The notes below the pieces were generated by a model, which saw nothing but the letters and a program-made list of their open reading frames with translations, was not told the DNA's origin and did no database searches. From NCBI GenBank assembly GCA_027449725.1, contig DAIDLB010000066.1, positions 1 through 5,777 of the forward strand: a stretch of 5,777 bases of DNA, read 5' to 3'. Positions 1-5,777 of this stretch are shown here, in pieces (positions within the stretch are counted from its first letter, which is position 1; each line of letters starts with the position of its first letter). The position numbers and the translations under genes are program-made. This DNA is from Chlamydiota bacterium (GTDB lineage Bacteria; Chlamydiota; Chlamydiia; Chlamydiales; SM23-39).

Positions 1-119
1 TGTATTCTCCGGTTTAGGTTAAAAACACGACAGATTTTAGTTGTCCTCTGGTTTTTTTTTGAAGTTAAAGCAATGTTTATGTGGGTAGTGCGATTTGTAA
101 TAAAATTTGATTATTAATT
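1..119. other. A+T-rich intergenic region downstream of manC
   Basis: No credible coding sequence is visible here. The stretch is much richer in A and T than the genes. It contains a run of nine T (52-60) and two weak inverted repeats: GACA/TGTC (29-32 with 42-45), loosely framed by an A-tract at 21-25 and the T-run, and the all-A/T repeat TAATAA/TTATTA (98-103 with 111-116). Either could help end transcription of the leftward operon, or of a rightward gene lying outside the window, but neither has the G+C-rich stem of a convincing intrinsic terminator. The region is best read as the 3' flank of manC. Confidence 0.6.
21..60. terminator. Possible weak bidirectional terminator
   Basis: The A-tract with AAAAAC at 21-26, a GACA/TGTC arm pair (29-32, 42-45) and GTTTTT within the T-run at 51-60 can fold into an interrupted hairpin with A on one side and T on the other. 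That is the general shape of a bidirectional terminator. The stem is short, interrupted and poor in G+C, so this is a tentative call based only on position, about 60-100 bases past the manC stop. Confidence 0.18.
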
Positions 120-1385
120 TTAAGGGTAAGCGGCATTCTCGGGGGTGAGAAGGACAAACAGTAGCTTGGCCGGCTCCTCTGACCCATTCCCAATCACGGT
201 TTTTTCACCTTCCGCGCGCACGGTTGCGTCGCCCCTGACTCGGATCCAGTGGGCGACTTTATTTTCTGGAATGGAAATGACAAGCGAGCCGAAGGGCTCG
301 ATTTCATAAGAAAAAATTTCGAATTCTTCGCTTTTGTAAAGCGGTTTTACAAGCCGCTTTTCTTTTGAGAGAAGCGCGACCAGTTCTTTGACTTTTTGCG
401 ACTCCCCCTTTTTGCTGATGCAGATGGCGTCCTCGGTATCGACGATGAGGAGATCTTCCAGCCCAATCGTTGCAATCAGCTTTTGACTGCCGTAAATGAG
501 GCTGCTCTTGGTGTCGATCTCAAGGACGTTTCCGAGCTTTACATTGAGGTTGCCGTCTTTATTCAAAACATCGTAGACGCTATCCCAGCAGCCGATGTCA
601 GACCAGCTGATCGGCAGCGGGCAGACGACGGCTTTGTCCGTTTTTTCCCAAAGCGCGTAATCGATCGAGATGTCGAGGTTTTCTGAAAAGCGCGACAGGC
701 AGGTTTTGAAATCACCCTGCATTGTTTCCGTAAGCACGGGAGCGTAGCGCGCGGCTTCTTGCCAAAACGTATGGGGGGAAAAGAGAAAGATTCCCGCATT
801 CCAGTAGTAATCTCCGCTTGCGAGGTAGTCTTCGGCTTTCCGCCGGTCCGGCTTTTCGACGAAACGTCGGACGCGGTAAAGCAGGCTTCCCTTTTGCTCG
901 CCGATCTGGATATAGCCGTAGCCGGTTTCCGGTCTGGTGGGGCGGATGCCGAAGAGGATGGGGTCCCCGCTCATTGCATAGGGAGCGCCTTCTTCGAGAG
1001 CGCGCAAAAAAACCTGTTCGGGCTCCAGTAGATGATCGGAAGGGATGACCAGGATCGGGTCGTTGGCGCCGCAGCCGCTCTTCTCTTCGAGGTAGCGGAT
1101 GCCGAGCGCGATGGCGGGAGCGGTGTTTTTTCGGACAGGCTCGACCAGCACGCGGATCTTTTGCTCGGGATCGATCGCGGCGAGCTGCTTTTCAACCAAC
1201 TGTTGATGATGAACGTTGGTCAGGATGACGATCTCATCTGCAATAGGGGCCTGTAAAAAGCGCTTCGCCGTTTGTTGGAGGAGCGAGAGCGGGCTGCCGA
1301 AGCGGAGAAACTGTTTAGGGAGATCTTGTCTCGAGAGCGGCCAGAGGCGCGTCCCCCCTCCGCCTGCCAAGATGAGAATGTGCAT
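120..1385 (-). CDS. manC: Mannose-1-phosphate guanylyltransferase with a degenerate C-terminal cupin
   Basis: It makes GDP-mannose from mannose-1-phosphate and GTP in the cytoplasm, supplying the Gmd encoded at 3763. The protein has 421 residues. Residues 1-270 carry the nucleotidyltransferase signature: AGGGGTRLWPLSR at 7-19, PKQF at 23-26, VEPVRKNTAPA at 81-91, PSDH at 115-118, ETGYGYI at 153-159, FVEKP at 175-179, WNAGIF at 195-200, SIDYALWEKT at 240-249 and WSDIGCW at 261-267. A linker leads to a cupin-like tail (about 346-421). The tail keeps a HWIRVRGDATV segment but lacks the histidine cluster of type II phosphomannose isomerases, and it ends early: bifunctional ManC/AlgA proteins are usually 460-480 residues. 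I chose the ATG at 1385 because the conserved domain begins there and GAAGAG lies 7 bases upstream. The in-frame ATG at 1403 adds only MSKRKN and has no clear ribosome site. It overlaps the upstream glycosyltransferase by 71 bases. Transferase activity is well supported; isomerase activity is doubtful. Confidence 0.95.
   Translation of the reverse strand: MHILILAGGGGTRLWPLSRQDLPKQFLRFGSPLSLLQQTAKRFLQAPIADEIVILTNVHHQQLVEKQLAAIDPEQKIRVLVEPVRKNTAPAIALGIRYLEEKSGCGANDPILVIPSDHLLEPEQVFLRALEEGAPYAMSGDPILFGIRPTRPETGYGYIQIGEQKGSLLYRVRRFVEKPDRRKAEDYLASGDYYWNAGIFLFSPHTFWQEAARYAPVLTETMQGDFKTCLSRFSENLDISIDYALWEKTDKAVVCPLPISWSDIGCWDSVYDVLNKDGNLNVKLGNVLEIDTKSSLIYGSQKLIATIGLEDLLIVDTEDAICISKKGESQKVKELVALLSKEKRLVKPLYKSEEFEIFSYEIEPFGSLVISIPENKVAHWIRVRGDATVRAEGEKTVIGNGSEEPAKLLFVLLTPENAAYP
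338..360. repeat. Perfect 7-bp inverted repeat inside manC
   Basis: AAAGCGG (338-344) and CCGCTTT (354-360) form a hairpin with a 9-base loop. On the plus strand it is followed closely by a T-rich stretch (to about 366), giving a terminator-like shape antisense to manC. It lies in the linker between the nucleotidyltransferase and cupin-like parts. It may be chance from the codons used there. Confidence 0.4.
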
Positions 1386-2481
1386 GTTTTTTCTCTTCGA
1401 CATAGGTTTGAAATTCGCTTCGGAAGCGGTCTTTTGAAAACAGGAGCGCTTGGCTCCTAAGGAGCTCCGGATCCCATCCGTCTCTTTTTTCAAAGCGATC
1501 GACGGCGTCCCGGATGGAATCGATCGTTTGTTCTTCGAAAAAGAGACCGGTTTTTCCCTCTTCGATCAATTCGGCAACGCCTCCTTTTCGGAGAGCAATG
1601 ACAGGGGTTCCCGCTGCGATCGCTTCAAGAGGGATGATCCCGAAATCTTCAATCGCAGCAAAGACAAACGCTTTTGCTTGTTGCATCAACTCCAAGAGTT
1701 TCGCGTCGCTCTGGTAGCCGAGCAGTTCGATGTTCGGCGCTGCGAGCTTTTTGATCTTGGCCATTTCGGGACCGTCGCCGACGACGATGAGCTTTCGATC
1801 GGGCATCGTAGCAAAAGCCTCAACCAGGAGATCGATCTTTTTGTACGAGACGAGCCTCGATGCGGCGAGATAATACTCGTCCTTTTTGCCGCCCGGACGG
1901 AAAAAATCGGTATTGACGGGAGGGTAGATCACATCGGCTTTTCTTCGATAGACGCGCCAAATCCGCCTTGCGACAAAGTGGGAAATCGCGACGAAATGAT
2001 CGACGCGGTTTGCAGAATGGACATCCCATCCACGGAGGTAGTTCAAAGCGATCTTGGCAAACGCGCCTTTGACGCCTCGATCGAGCTTGGCCTCTTTAAA
2101 GTAATCGGGCGAAAGGTCCCATGCGTAGCGCATTGGGGTATAGCAGTAGCAGATGTGGAGCTGATCGGGATTGGAGAGGACGCTTTTCGCGACGCAATGC
2201 GACGAAGAGAGGATGAGGTCGTACTCTTTCAGATCGAATTGCTCAATGGCCAGGGGAAAGAGGGGCAGCAGATAGGATTTGAATTTTTTCCCCGCCCAGG
2301 GAATCCGCTCGATGAACGAAGAGTGGACAACGGCATCGGCCAATTCGGTCTCCTGGAAGGCGTCCGGATTCCAGGACAATGTGTAGACAGGCGACGGATA
2401 GAGGGAATAGATCTCCCGAAAGCAGTTTTCGGAGCCTCCCACCGAGGAGAGAAGCCAATCGTGGACAAGGGCTGTTTTCAT
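1315..2481 (-). CDS. GT-B fold glycosyltransferase, GT4-like (possible mannosyltransferase)
   Basis: A 388-residue cytoplasmic or membrane-associated transferase that probably adds a sugar from a nucleotide donor to a lipid-linked glycan. The N-terminus (KTALVHDWL, then GGSE at 15-18) is typical of the WbaZ-like mannosyltransferase branch of family GT4. CYTPMRYAWD at 113-122 and VAISHFVARRI at 164-174 are also typical of that branch. The donor-binding C-terminal half shows ASRLVSYKKIDLLVEAF (207-223, with R209 and K214), VVGDGPE (233-239) and the E-x7-E motif (E278 to E286, EDFGIIPLE), followed by AAGTPVIA. No signal peptide or membrane segment is evident. The ATG at 2481 overlaps the lhgO stop as ATGA, with GAGG 5 bases upstream inside lhgO, so translation is probably coupled. 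Longer in-frame extensions upstream only read lhgO in another frame. Residues 366-388 are encoded inside manC and look non-conserved. A GDP-mannose donor is inferred from the neighbouring manC; the acceptor is unknown. Confidence 0.92.
   Translation of the reverse strand: MKTALVHDWLLSSVGGSENCFREIYSLYPSPVYTLSWNPDAFQETELADAVVHSSFIERIPWAGKKFKSYLLPLFPLAIEQFDLKEYDLILSSSHCVAKSVLSNPDQLHICYCYTPMRYAWDLSPDYFKEAKLDRGVKGAFAKIALNYLRGWDVHSANRVDHFVAISHFVARRIWRVYRRKADVIYPPVNTDFFRPGGKKDEYYLAASRLVSYKKIDLLVEAFATMPDRKLIVVGDGPEMAKIKKLAAPNIELLGYQSDAKLLELMQQAKAFVFAAIEDFGIIPLEAIAAGTPVIALRKGGVAELIEEGKTGLFFEEQTIDSIRDAVDRFEKRDGWDPELLRSQALLFSKDRFRSEFQTYVEEKKHAHSHLGRRRGDAPLAALETRSP
2478..2481 (-). other. ATGA stop/start overlap of lhgO and glycosyltransferase
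   Basis: On the minus strand the glycosyltransferase ATG (2481-2479) shares two bases with the lhgO TGA stop (2480-2478). The ribosome site GAGG lies at 2487-2490 within the last lhgO codons. This arrangement normally means translational coupling on one transcript. Confidence 0.9.
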
Positions 2482-3662
2482 GCAAGCCTCAAGAGCGCTT
2501 TCTCTGCGATCGTTTTGCCGATGGCAAAGCAAGCGGTGGCTGCGGGAGAAGGTGCGTTGACGACATGGATCGAGCGCATATCTTCCCGGATGCAGAAATC
2601 GTCCATGAGGAGGCCGTCTTTTTTGACGACCTGCGCCCGAATGCCCGTCCCTCCGGGGACAAGGTCCTCGTCTTTGATTGCCGGAAGGAGCCGCTGGACA
2701 TCTTTGACAAACAGCCGTTTGCTGGCCGAGCGTGCCATCTCGTAGACACCCGCCTTCCAGTATTTGCCGGCCATTTTCCAAAATCCGGGATAGGAAAGGA
2801 CGTCGCCCAGATCGCGCAGTCGAAAATCGGTGCGGCGATACCCTTCTCGGGCTAGGGCGAGAACCGCATTCGGCCCCGCCTCGACCTGTCCGTTGACCAT
2901 GGGCGTCAGATGGACGCCGAGGAAGGGAAACTGCGGATCGGGGACGGGGTAGATGAGCCCTTTGACAAGAGACCGTTTTTCATCCCGCAAGAGATAGTAT
3001 TCGCCACGAAACGGGAGGATTTGATGTTCGGCCGAGCCGAGGCAGGCTTTGGCGATTTTATCGGAATGGAGGCCTGCGCAGTTGACGATGACCTTGCTCT
3101 CGTACTCCTGTTTGGACCCGATGACCCTTTCTTTTCCAAACTCGCGGATTTCTTCTTCAAAGACGATCTCTCCCCCCATGTTTCGGATCTCAGCGCAGAG
3201 CTCCTTCGCCACAGCCGGATAGTCGATGATCTGGCAATGGGGAAGATAAAGCGCTTTGGTCGCCCGGGCATTCGGCTCGATCTCCCGGAGTCTTTCCGGG
3301 CCGACGATCTCTGCGCCTAAAACGGCGTTTGCCTCAGCGCGTTTCAACAGCTCTAAAAGATAGGCCTCTTCTCTCGCCGTTTGCGCTAAAATCACTTTGT
3401 GGATGTCTTGGACCTTGACCCGCTCCTTCGCAAAACGGAGGAGTTCAGCGCGACCTTCCAGGCAATTTTTTGCTTTGAGCGATCCGGGCTTGTAATAAAC
3501 GCCGCTGTGGACGACGCCGCTATTTCTCCCCGACTGGTGAAAGGCAGGCCCTTTTTCTTTGTCGCAAACGATCACTTTAAGGCTGGGATCAGAGACAAGG
3601 ATCTGATACGCGGTCGCGAGTCCCACAAGACCGGCTCCGATGATCAAACAATCTGTTTTCAT
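2478..3662 (-). CDS. lhgO: L-2-hydroxyglutarate dehydrogenase/oxidase (FAD-dependent, DAO family)
   Basis: LhgO-family enzymes oxidise L-2-hydroxyglutarate to 2-oxoglutarate with FAD and pass electrons to oxygen or the quinone pool. The 394-residue protein aligns along its whole length with my recollection of E. coli LhgO (YgaF). It has a Rossmann FAD motif GAGLVG (9-14), E36 ending strand 2, the family block HQSGRNSGVVHSGVYYKPGS (42-61), NCAGL (194-198), LPFRGEYYLL (216-225), YPVPDPQFPFLGVHLT (238-253), GPNAVLA (263-269), GIRAQ (340-344) and NAPSPAAT (369-376). The start has AGGA nine bases upstream (3672-3675). It is the first gene of the leftward operon and overlaps the following glycosyltransferase by 4 bases. 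Nothing in the GDP-mannose pathway obviously needs this reaction, so it may serve central metabolism or act on a related 2-hydroxy acid. The family assignment is strong; the substrate in this organism is inferred. Confidence 0.93.
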   Translation of the reverse strand: MKTDCLIIGAGLVGLATAYQILVSDPSLKVIVCDKEKGPAFHQSGRNSGVVHSGVYYKPGSLKAKNCLEGRAELLRFAKERVKVQDIHKVILAQTAREEAYLLELLKRAEANAVLGAEIVGPERLREIEPNARATKALYLPHCQIIDYPAVAKELCAEIRNMGGEIVFEEEIREFGKERVIGSKQEYESKVIVNCAGLHSDKIAKACLGSAEHQILPFRGEYYLLRDEKRSLVKGLIYPVPDPQFPFLGVHLTPMVNGQVEAGPNAVLALAREGYRRTDFRLRDLGDVLSYPGFWKMAGKYWKAGVYEMARSASKRLFVKDVQRLLPAIKDEDLVPGGTGIRAQVVKKDGLLMDDFCIREDMRSIHVVNAPSPAATACFAIGKTIAEKALLRLA

Positions 3663-3762
3663 AATTTGGCATCCTAAAAAAAATTCATGATGTCATAGGC
3701 AGACGAAAAAGAGAAGCTTCGGGTATCGTGATCAAATTCAGATTTGGACACTTGGGGATTTC
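3663..3762. promoter_or_regulatory. Divergent intergenic region between lhgO and gmd
   Basis: This 100-base A+T-richer stretch is the only gap between the two divergent operons, so it must carry the leader of both and probably both promoters. Visible elements are AGGA on the minus strand at 3672-3675 (lhgO ribosome site), GGGGA on the plus strand at 3754-3758 (gmd ribosome site, 4 bases before the ATG) and a small inverted repeat CAAAT-TCAG-ATTTG at 3733-3746, 17 bases before gmd. I found no hexamer pair close to the sigma-70 consensus at proper spacing in either direction, so the promoters are inferred from gene layout only. Confidence 0.55.
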
Positions 3763-4794
3763 ATGAAACGGGCGCTGATTACGGGAATTACGGGACAAGA
3801 CGGCTCATACTTGGCTGAATTTTTGCTCGAAAAAGGATACGAAGTTTTTGGCCTCGTCCGAAGATCTTCCTCCACAAATTTATCCCGGATCGATCACCTG
3901 AAAGGGAAAGTCGATCTGCTCGAAGGGGACTTAAGCGACTCGCCAAGCCTCCAACGGGTGATTGAGAAAAGCGATCCCGATGAGATCTATAACCTTGGCG
4001 CGATGAGCCACGTGAAGCTCTCCTTTGAGATGCCCGAATACACGGCCGATGTCGATGCGATTGGAGTTCTCCGCCTGTTGGAAGGAATCCGGCGCCACCG
4101 GCGGAAAATCCGCTTTTACCAAGCGTCAACCTCAGAGCTCTTTGGCCAAGTGAAAGAGGTGCCGCAAACGGAAAAGACGCCGTTCCATCCTCGTTCTCCC
4201 TACGGAGTCGCCAAGCTTTATGCCTACTGGATCGTCGTCAACTACCGCGAAGCATATAAGCTCTATGCTTGCAACGGCATTCTCTTCAACCACGAAAGTC
4301 CGCGCCGCGGAGAGAACTTCGTCTCTCGCAAAATCACCCGAGCGGTCGCCAGGATCGCGGCCGGCCAGGATGAAAAACTCATCCTCGGCAACCTCGATGC
4401 GAAGCGCGACTGGGGGTATGCGAAGGACTTTGTCGAAGGGATGTGGCTGATGCTGCAGCAAAGGCGGGCGGAAGATTATGTACTGGCCACCGGCCGGACA
4501 ACGAGCGTAAGACGGTTTGTCGAGTCGGCGTTCCAAGAGATCGGCATTCCTATCGATTGGCATGGCAACGGGCTAGAGGAAAAGGGGATCGGCCCGAACG
4601 GGAAGGTCTATGTGGAGATCTCGCCCGAGTTTTTCAGGCCCGCCGAAGTAGATCTTCTTATCGGCGATCCTCGCAAAGCGGAAAGAAAGCTCGGATGGAT
4701 TCCGAAAACCTCTGTCGAAGAATTGGTGAAAATGATGGTGCAGGCCGATCGAGCGCTGCTGGCTAATGAAGCGGAGCAGCCGCTGTGCCGCTAA
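3763..4794 (+). CDS. gmd: GDP-mannose 4,6-dehydratase
   Basis: A cytoplasmic short-chain dehydrogenase/reductase-type enzyme that converts GDP-D-mannose to GDP-4-keto-6-deoxy-D-mannose using bound NADP. It is 343 residues long, normal for the family. The NADP-binding motif [13 protein letters not shown] is at 7-19, followed by RRSSS (33-37) and RIDHL (42-46), then NLGAMSHV at 77-84. The catalytic residues are visible: Thr123 and Glu125 in STSELFG, and Tyr147-x3-Lys151 in SPYGVAK. Substrate-site blocks are NHESPRRG (176-183), [20 protein letters not shown] (208-227), [13 protein letters not shown] (242-254) and [20 protein letters not shown] (291-310). It is the first gene of the rightward operon; the next gene starts inside its last codons. 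Its substrate would come from the ManC encoded on the other arm. The product can feed GDP-rhamnose, GDP-fucose, GDP-perosamine or GDP-colitose synthesis; the deciding gene is not in view. Confidence 0.97.
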   Translation: MKRALITGITGQDGSYLAEFLLEKGYEVFGLVRRSSSTNLSRIDHLKGKVDLLEGDLSDSPSLQRVIEKSDPDEIYNLGAMSHVKLSFEMPEYTADVDAIGVLRLLEGIRRHRRKIRFYQASTSELFGQVKEVPQTEKTPFHPRSPYGVAKLYAYWIVVNYREAYKLYACNGILFNHESPRRGENFVSRKITRAVARIAAGQDEKLILGNLDAKRDWGYAKDFVEGMWLMLQQRRAEDYVLATGRTTSVRRFVESAFQEIGIPIDWHGNGLEEKGIGPNGKVYVEISPEFFRPAEVDLLIGDPRKAERKLGWIPKTSVEELVKMMVQADRALLANEAEQPLCR

Positions 4795-5777
4795 AAACAC
4801 TTTGCGTCGATGCCCGGATGGCATACTCGGCCGGCATCGGCACCTGCATCCGCCAGATCGTCCCGCGCCTTTGCCCCTTTTTCCGGATCGTGCTCCTCGT
4901 CTCCGAGCTTGATCAGTCTTGGTGCAAGGGGATCGAGCAGATCTTGTTCAAAGCGCCGATCTACTCGATCCGGGAGCAGCTGCTGTTCCCTCTCAGAATT
5001 CCCCGGTGCGATTTCTTTTGGTCGCCCCACTACAATGTCCCTCTTCTGCCGATCCGGGCTAAAAGAAAAGTTGTGACGATCCACGACGCGTGCCACCTGG
5101 CTCTTGGAAAAGGGCTCTCTTGGCCTGAGAGGCGCTACGCAAAATTTGTCCTAAAACAGGCGTTTCACGGTTCGGATGCGGTGGCCACCGATTCTGAATT
5201 TTCCAGGCAGGAACTCATCCGATTTCTTGGAGAGCCGGAGCAACCTCTCAGGGTGATTGCGCCCGCAGTAGATCGCGGGCAGTTTAAAAGAGTCTCCGAT
5301 GCGACCGGAGTGGAGAGCCGCTATCGGCTGCCCAAACGGTTTGTTCTCTTCGTAGGCAGTCAAAAGCCGCATAAGAACCTGCACGGCCTTCTCAAAGCAT
5401 TTGCATCGGTTTCGATTCCTGATTTGCATTTAGTGATCGTGGGAAAGAACCAGGGACTCAGAAATGCGATTGAAAGCGTGCAGATGGAAAGAGTCCATTG
5501 GCTGGGAGAGGTGTCGGACAAAGATTTGCCCTCGCTTTACACCTTGGCCGAGCTGTTTGTTTTTCCCTCGTTTTACGAAGGGTTTGGGCTGCCTCCCCTG
5601 GAAGCAATGAGCTGTGGCTGTCCTACGATCGTATCTCACGCTGCAAGCCTTCCCGAGGTGTGCGGCGATGCTAGCAGATATGTCGATCCGGAAAAACCGG
5701 AGGAGCTGGCCAGAGCCATTGAACAGGCTTTTTCGGATCGGGAAGTGATGATCCAAAAGGGCTATGCAAGGGCATCC
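4785..5777 (+). CDS. GT-B glycosyltransferase, GT4-like (3' end beyond window)
   Basis: An open frame of 331 codons without a stop, cut by the window edge. Family members are usually about 350-390 residues, so only a short C-terminal part should be missing. The start is the GTG at 4785: GGAG lies 8 bases upstream (4773-4776), and the next start, ATG at 4818, would drop the conserved N-terminal block [14 protein letters not shown] (7-20). Other motifs are [12 protein letters not shown] (77-88), TIHDACHL (98-105), the mid-region [10 protein letters not shown] (135-144), the donor-domain entry [18 protein letters not shown] (189-206), and the E-x7-E motif E265 to E273 in [18 protein letters not shown], then SLPEVCGDA. 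This pattern resembles mannosyl- and rhamnosyltransferases of O-antigen clusters. No membrane segment is seen. It overlaps gmd by 10 bases in a different frame, so the two are co-transcribed and probably coupled. Donor (GDP-mannose or a GDP-6-deoxyhexose) and acceptor are inferred only. Confidence 0.9.
   Translation, partial: MPLKTLCVDARMAYSAGIGTCIRQIVPRLCPFFRIVLLVSELDQSWCKGIEQILFKAPIYSIREQLLFPLRIPRCDFFWSPHYNVPLLPIRAKRKVVTIHDACHLALGKGLSWPERRYAKFVLKQAFHGSDAVATDSEFSRQELIRFLGEPEQPLRVIAPAVDRGQFKRVSDATGVESRYRLPKRFVLFVGSQKPHKNLHGLLKAFASVSIPDLHLVIVGKNQGLRNAIESVQMERVHWLGEVSDKDLPSLYTLAELFVFPSFYEGFGLPPLEAMSCGCPTIVSHAASLPEVCGDASRYVDPEKPEELARAIEQAFSDREVMIQKGYARAS

Noticed and set aside
98..116. TAATAA/TTATTA inverted repeat just after the manC stop, as an intrinsic terminator
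   Set aside because: The stem is only A/T pairs and no clear T-run follows on the manC strand, so it would be too unstable.
1386..1493. 36-codon N-terminal extension of manC
   Set aside because: The extension is glycosyltransferase coding sequence in another frame. The conserved nucleotidyltransferase domain begins at MHILILAGGGGTRLWP with a ribosome site just upstream.
1616..1623. GCGATCGC octamer, resembling the cyanobacterial HIP1 repeat
   Set aside because: I noticed only this one copy. HIP1 genomes carry it at high density, so it does not suggest a cyanobacterial origin.
1450..2745. Long open frame (431 codons) on the plus strand opposite the glycosyltransferase and the end of lhgO
   Set aside because: It lies entirely antisense to two well-recognised genes. 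Its translation shows no domain I recognise, and it is explained by the codon pattern of the opposite strand.
2482..2781. 100-codon in-frame N-terminal extension of the glycosyltransferase
   Set aside because: The extension is lhgO coding sequence read in another frame and is rich in arginine and cysteine. The family N-terminus KTALVHDWL starts exactly at the ATG at 2481, which has a GAGG site.
4791..5096. Minus-strand open frame antisense to the second glycosyltransferase, with similar shorter frames further right
   Set aside because: The plus-strand frame carries a continuous, motif-rich glycosyltransferase through this whole stretch, and the antisense frames show no recognisable features.

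Overview
The window holds five protein-coding genes that fill almost all of it. They look like part of a surface-polysaccharide (O-antigen, LPS or exopolysaccharide) locus of a bacterium, probably Gram-negative. Base composition is about half G+C inside the genes, and the two non-coding stretches are clearly more A+T-rich. Starts are preceded by Shine-Dalgarno-like sequences (AGGA, GAGG, GGAG). Gene content alone does not fix the phylum.

Layout: positions 1-119 are A+T-rich and non-coding. A leftward operon follows. In transcription order it is an L-2-hydroxyglutarate dehydrogenase/oxidase-type FAD enzyme (lhgO, 3662 to 2478), a GT-B glycosyltransferase (2481 to 1315) and a mannose-1-phosphate guanylyltransferase (manC, 1385 to 120). 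The first junction is a 4-base ATGA overlap and the second a 71-base overlap, so the three genes are almost certainly co-transcribed. A 100-base divergent intergenic region (3663-3762) separates them from a rightward operon. That operon holds GDP-mannose 4,6-dehydratase (gmd, 3763-4794) and a second GT-B glycosyltransferase, which starts at a GTG inside the end of gmd (4785) and runs off the right edge.

How they fit together: ManC makes GDP-mannose. Gmd converts it to GDP-4-keto-6-deoxymannose, the branch point to GDP-rhamnose, GDP-fucose, GDP-perosamine or GDP-colitose. The two glycosyltransferases probably place mannose or a derived 6-deoxyhexose into a glycan. The enzyme that would fix the final sugar is not in the window. 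LhgO is the outlier, with no obvious step in this pathway.

The points most worth a second look are the C-terminal cupin of ManC, which is shortened and lacks the metal-binding residues of type II phosphomannose isomerase; the lhgO gene coupled to a glycosyltransferase; and the 71-base overlap at the glycosyltransferase-manC junction. I see no mobile element, CRISPR array, tRNA or rRNA, and nothing that amounts to a clearly new system.
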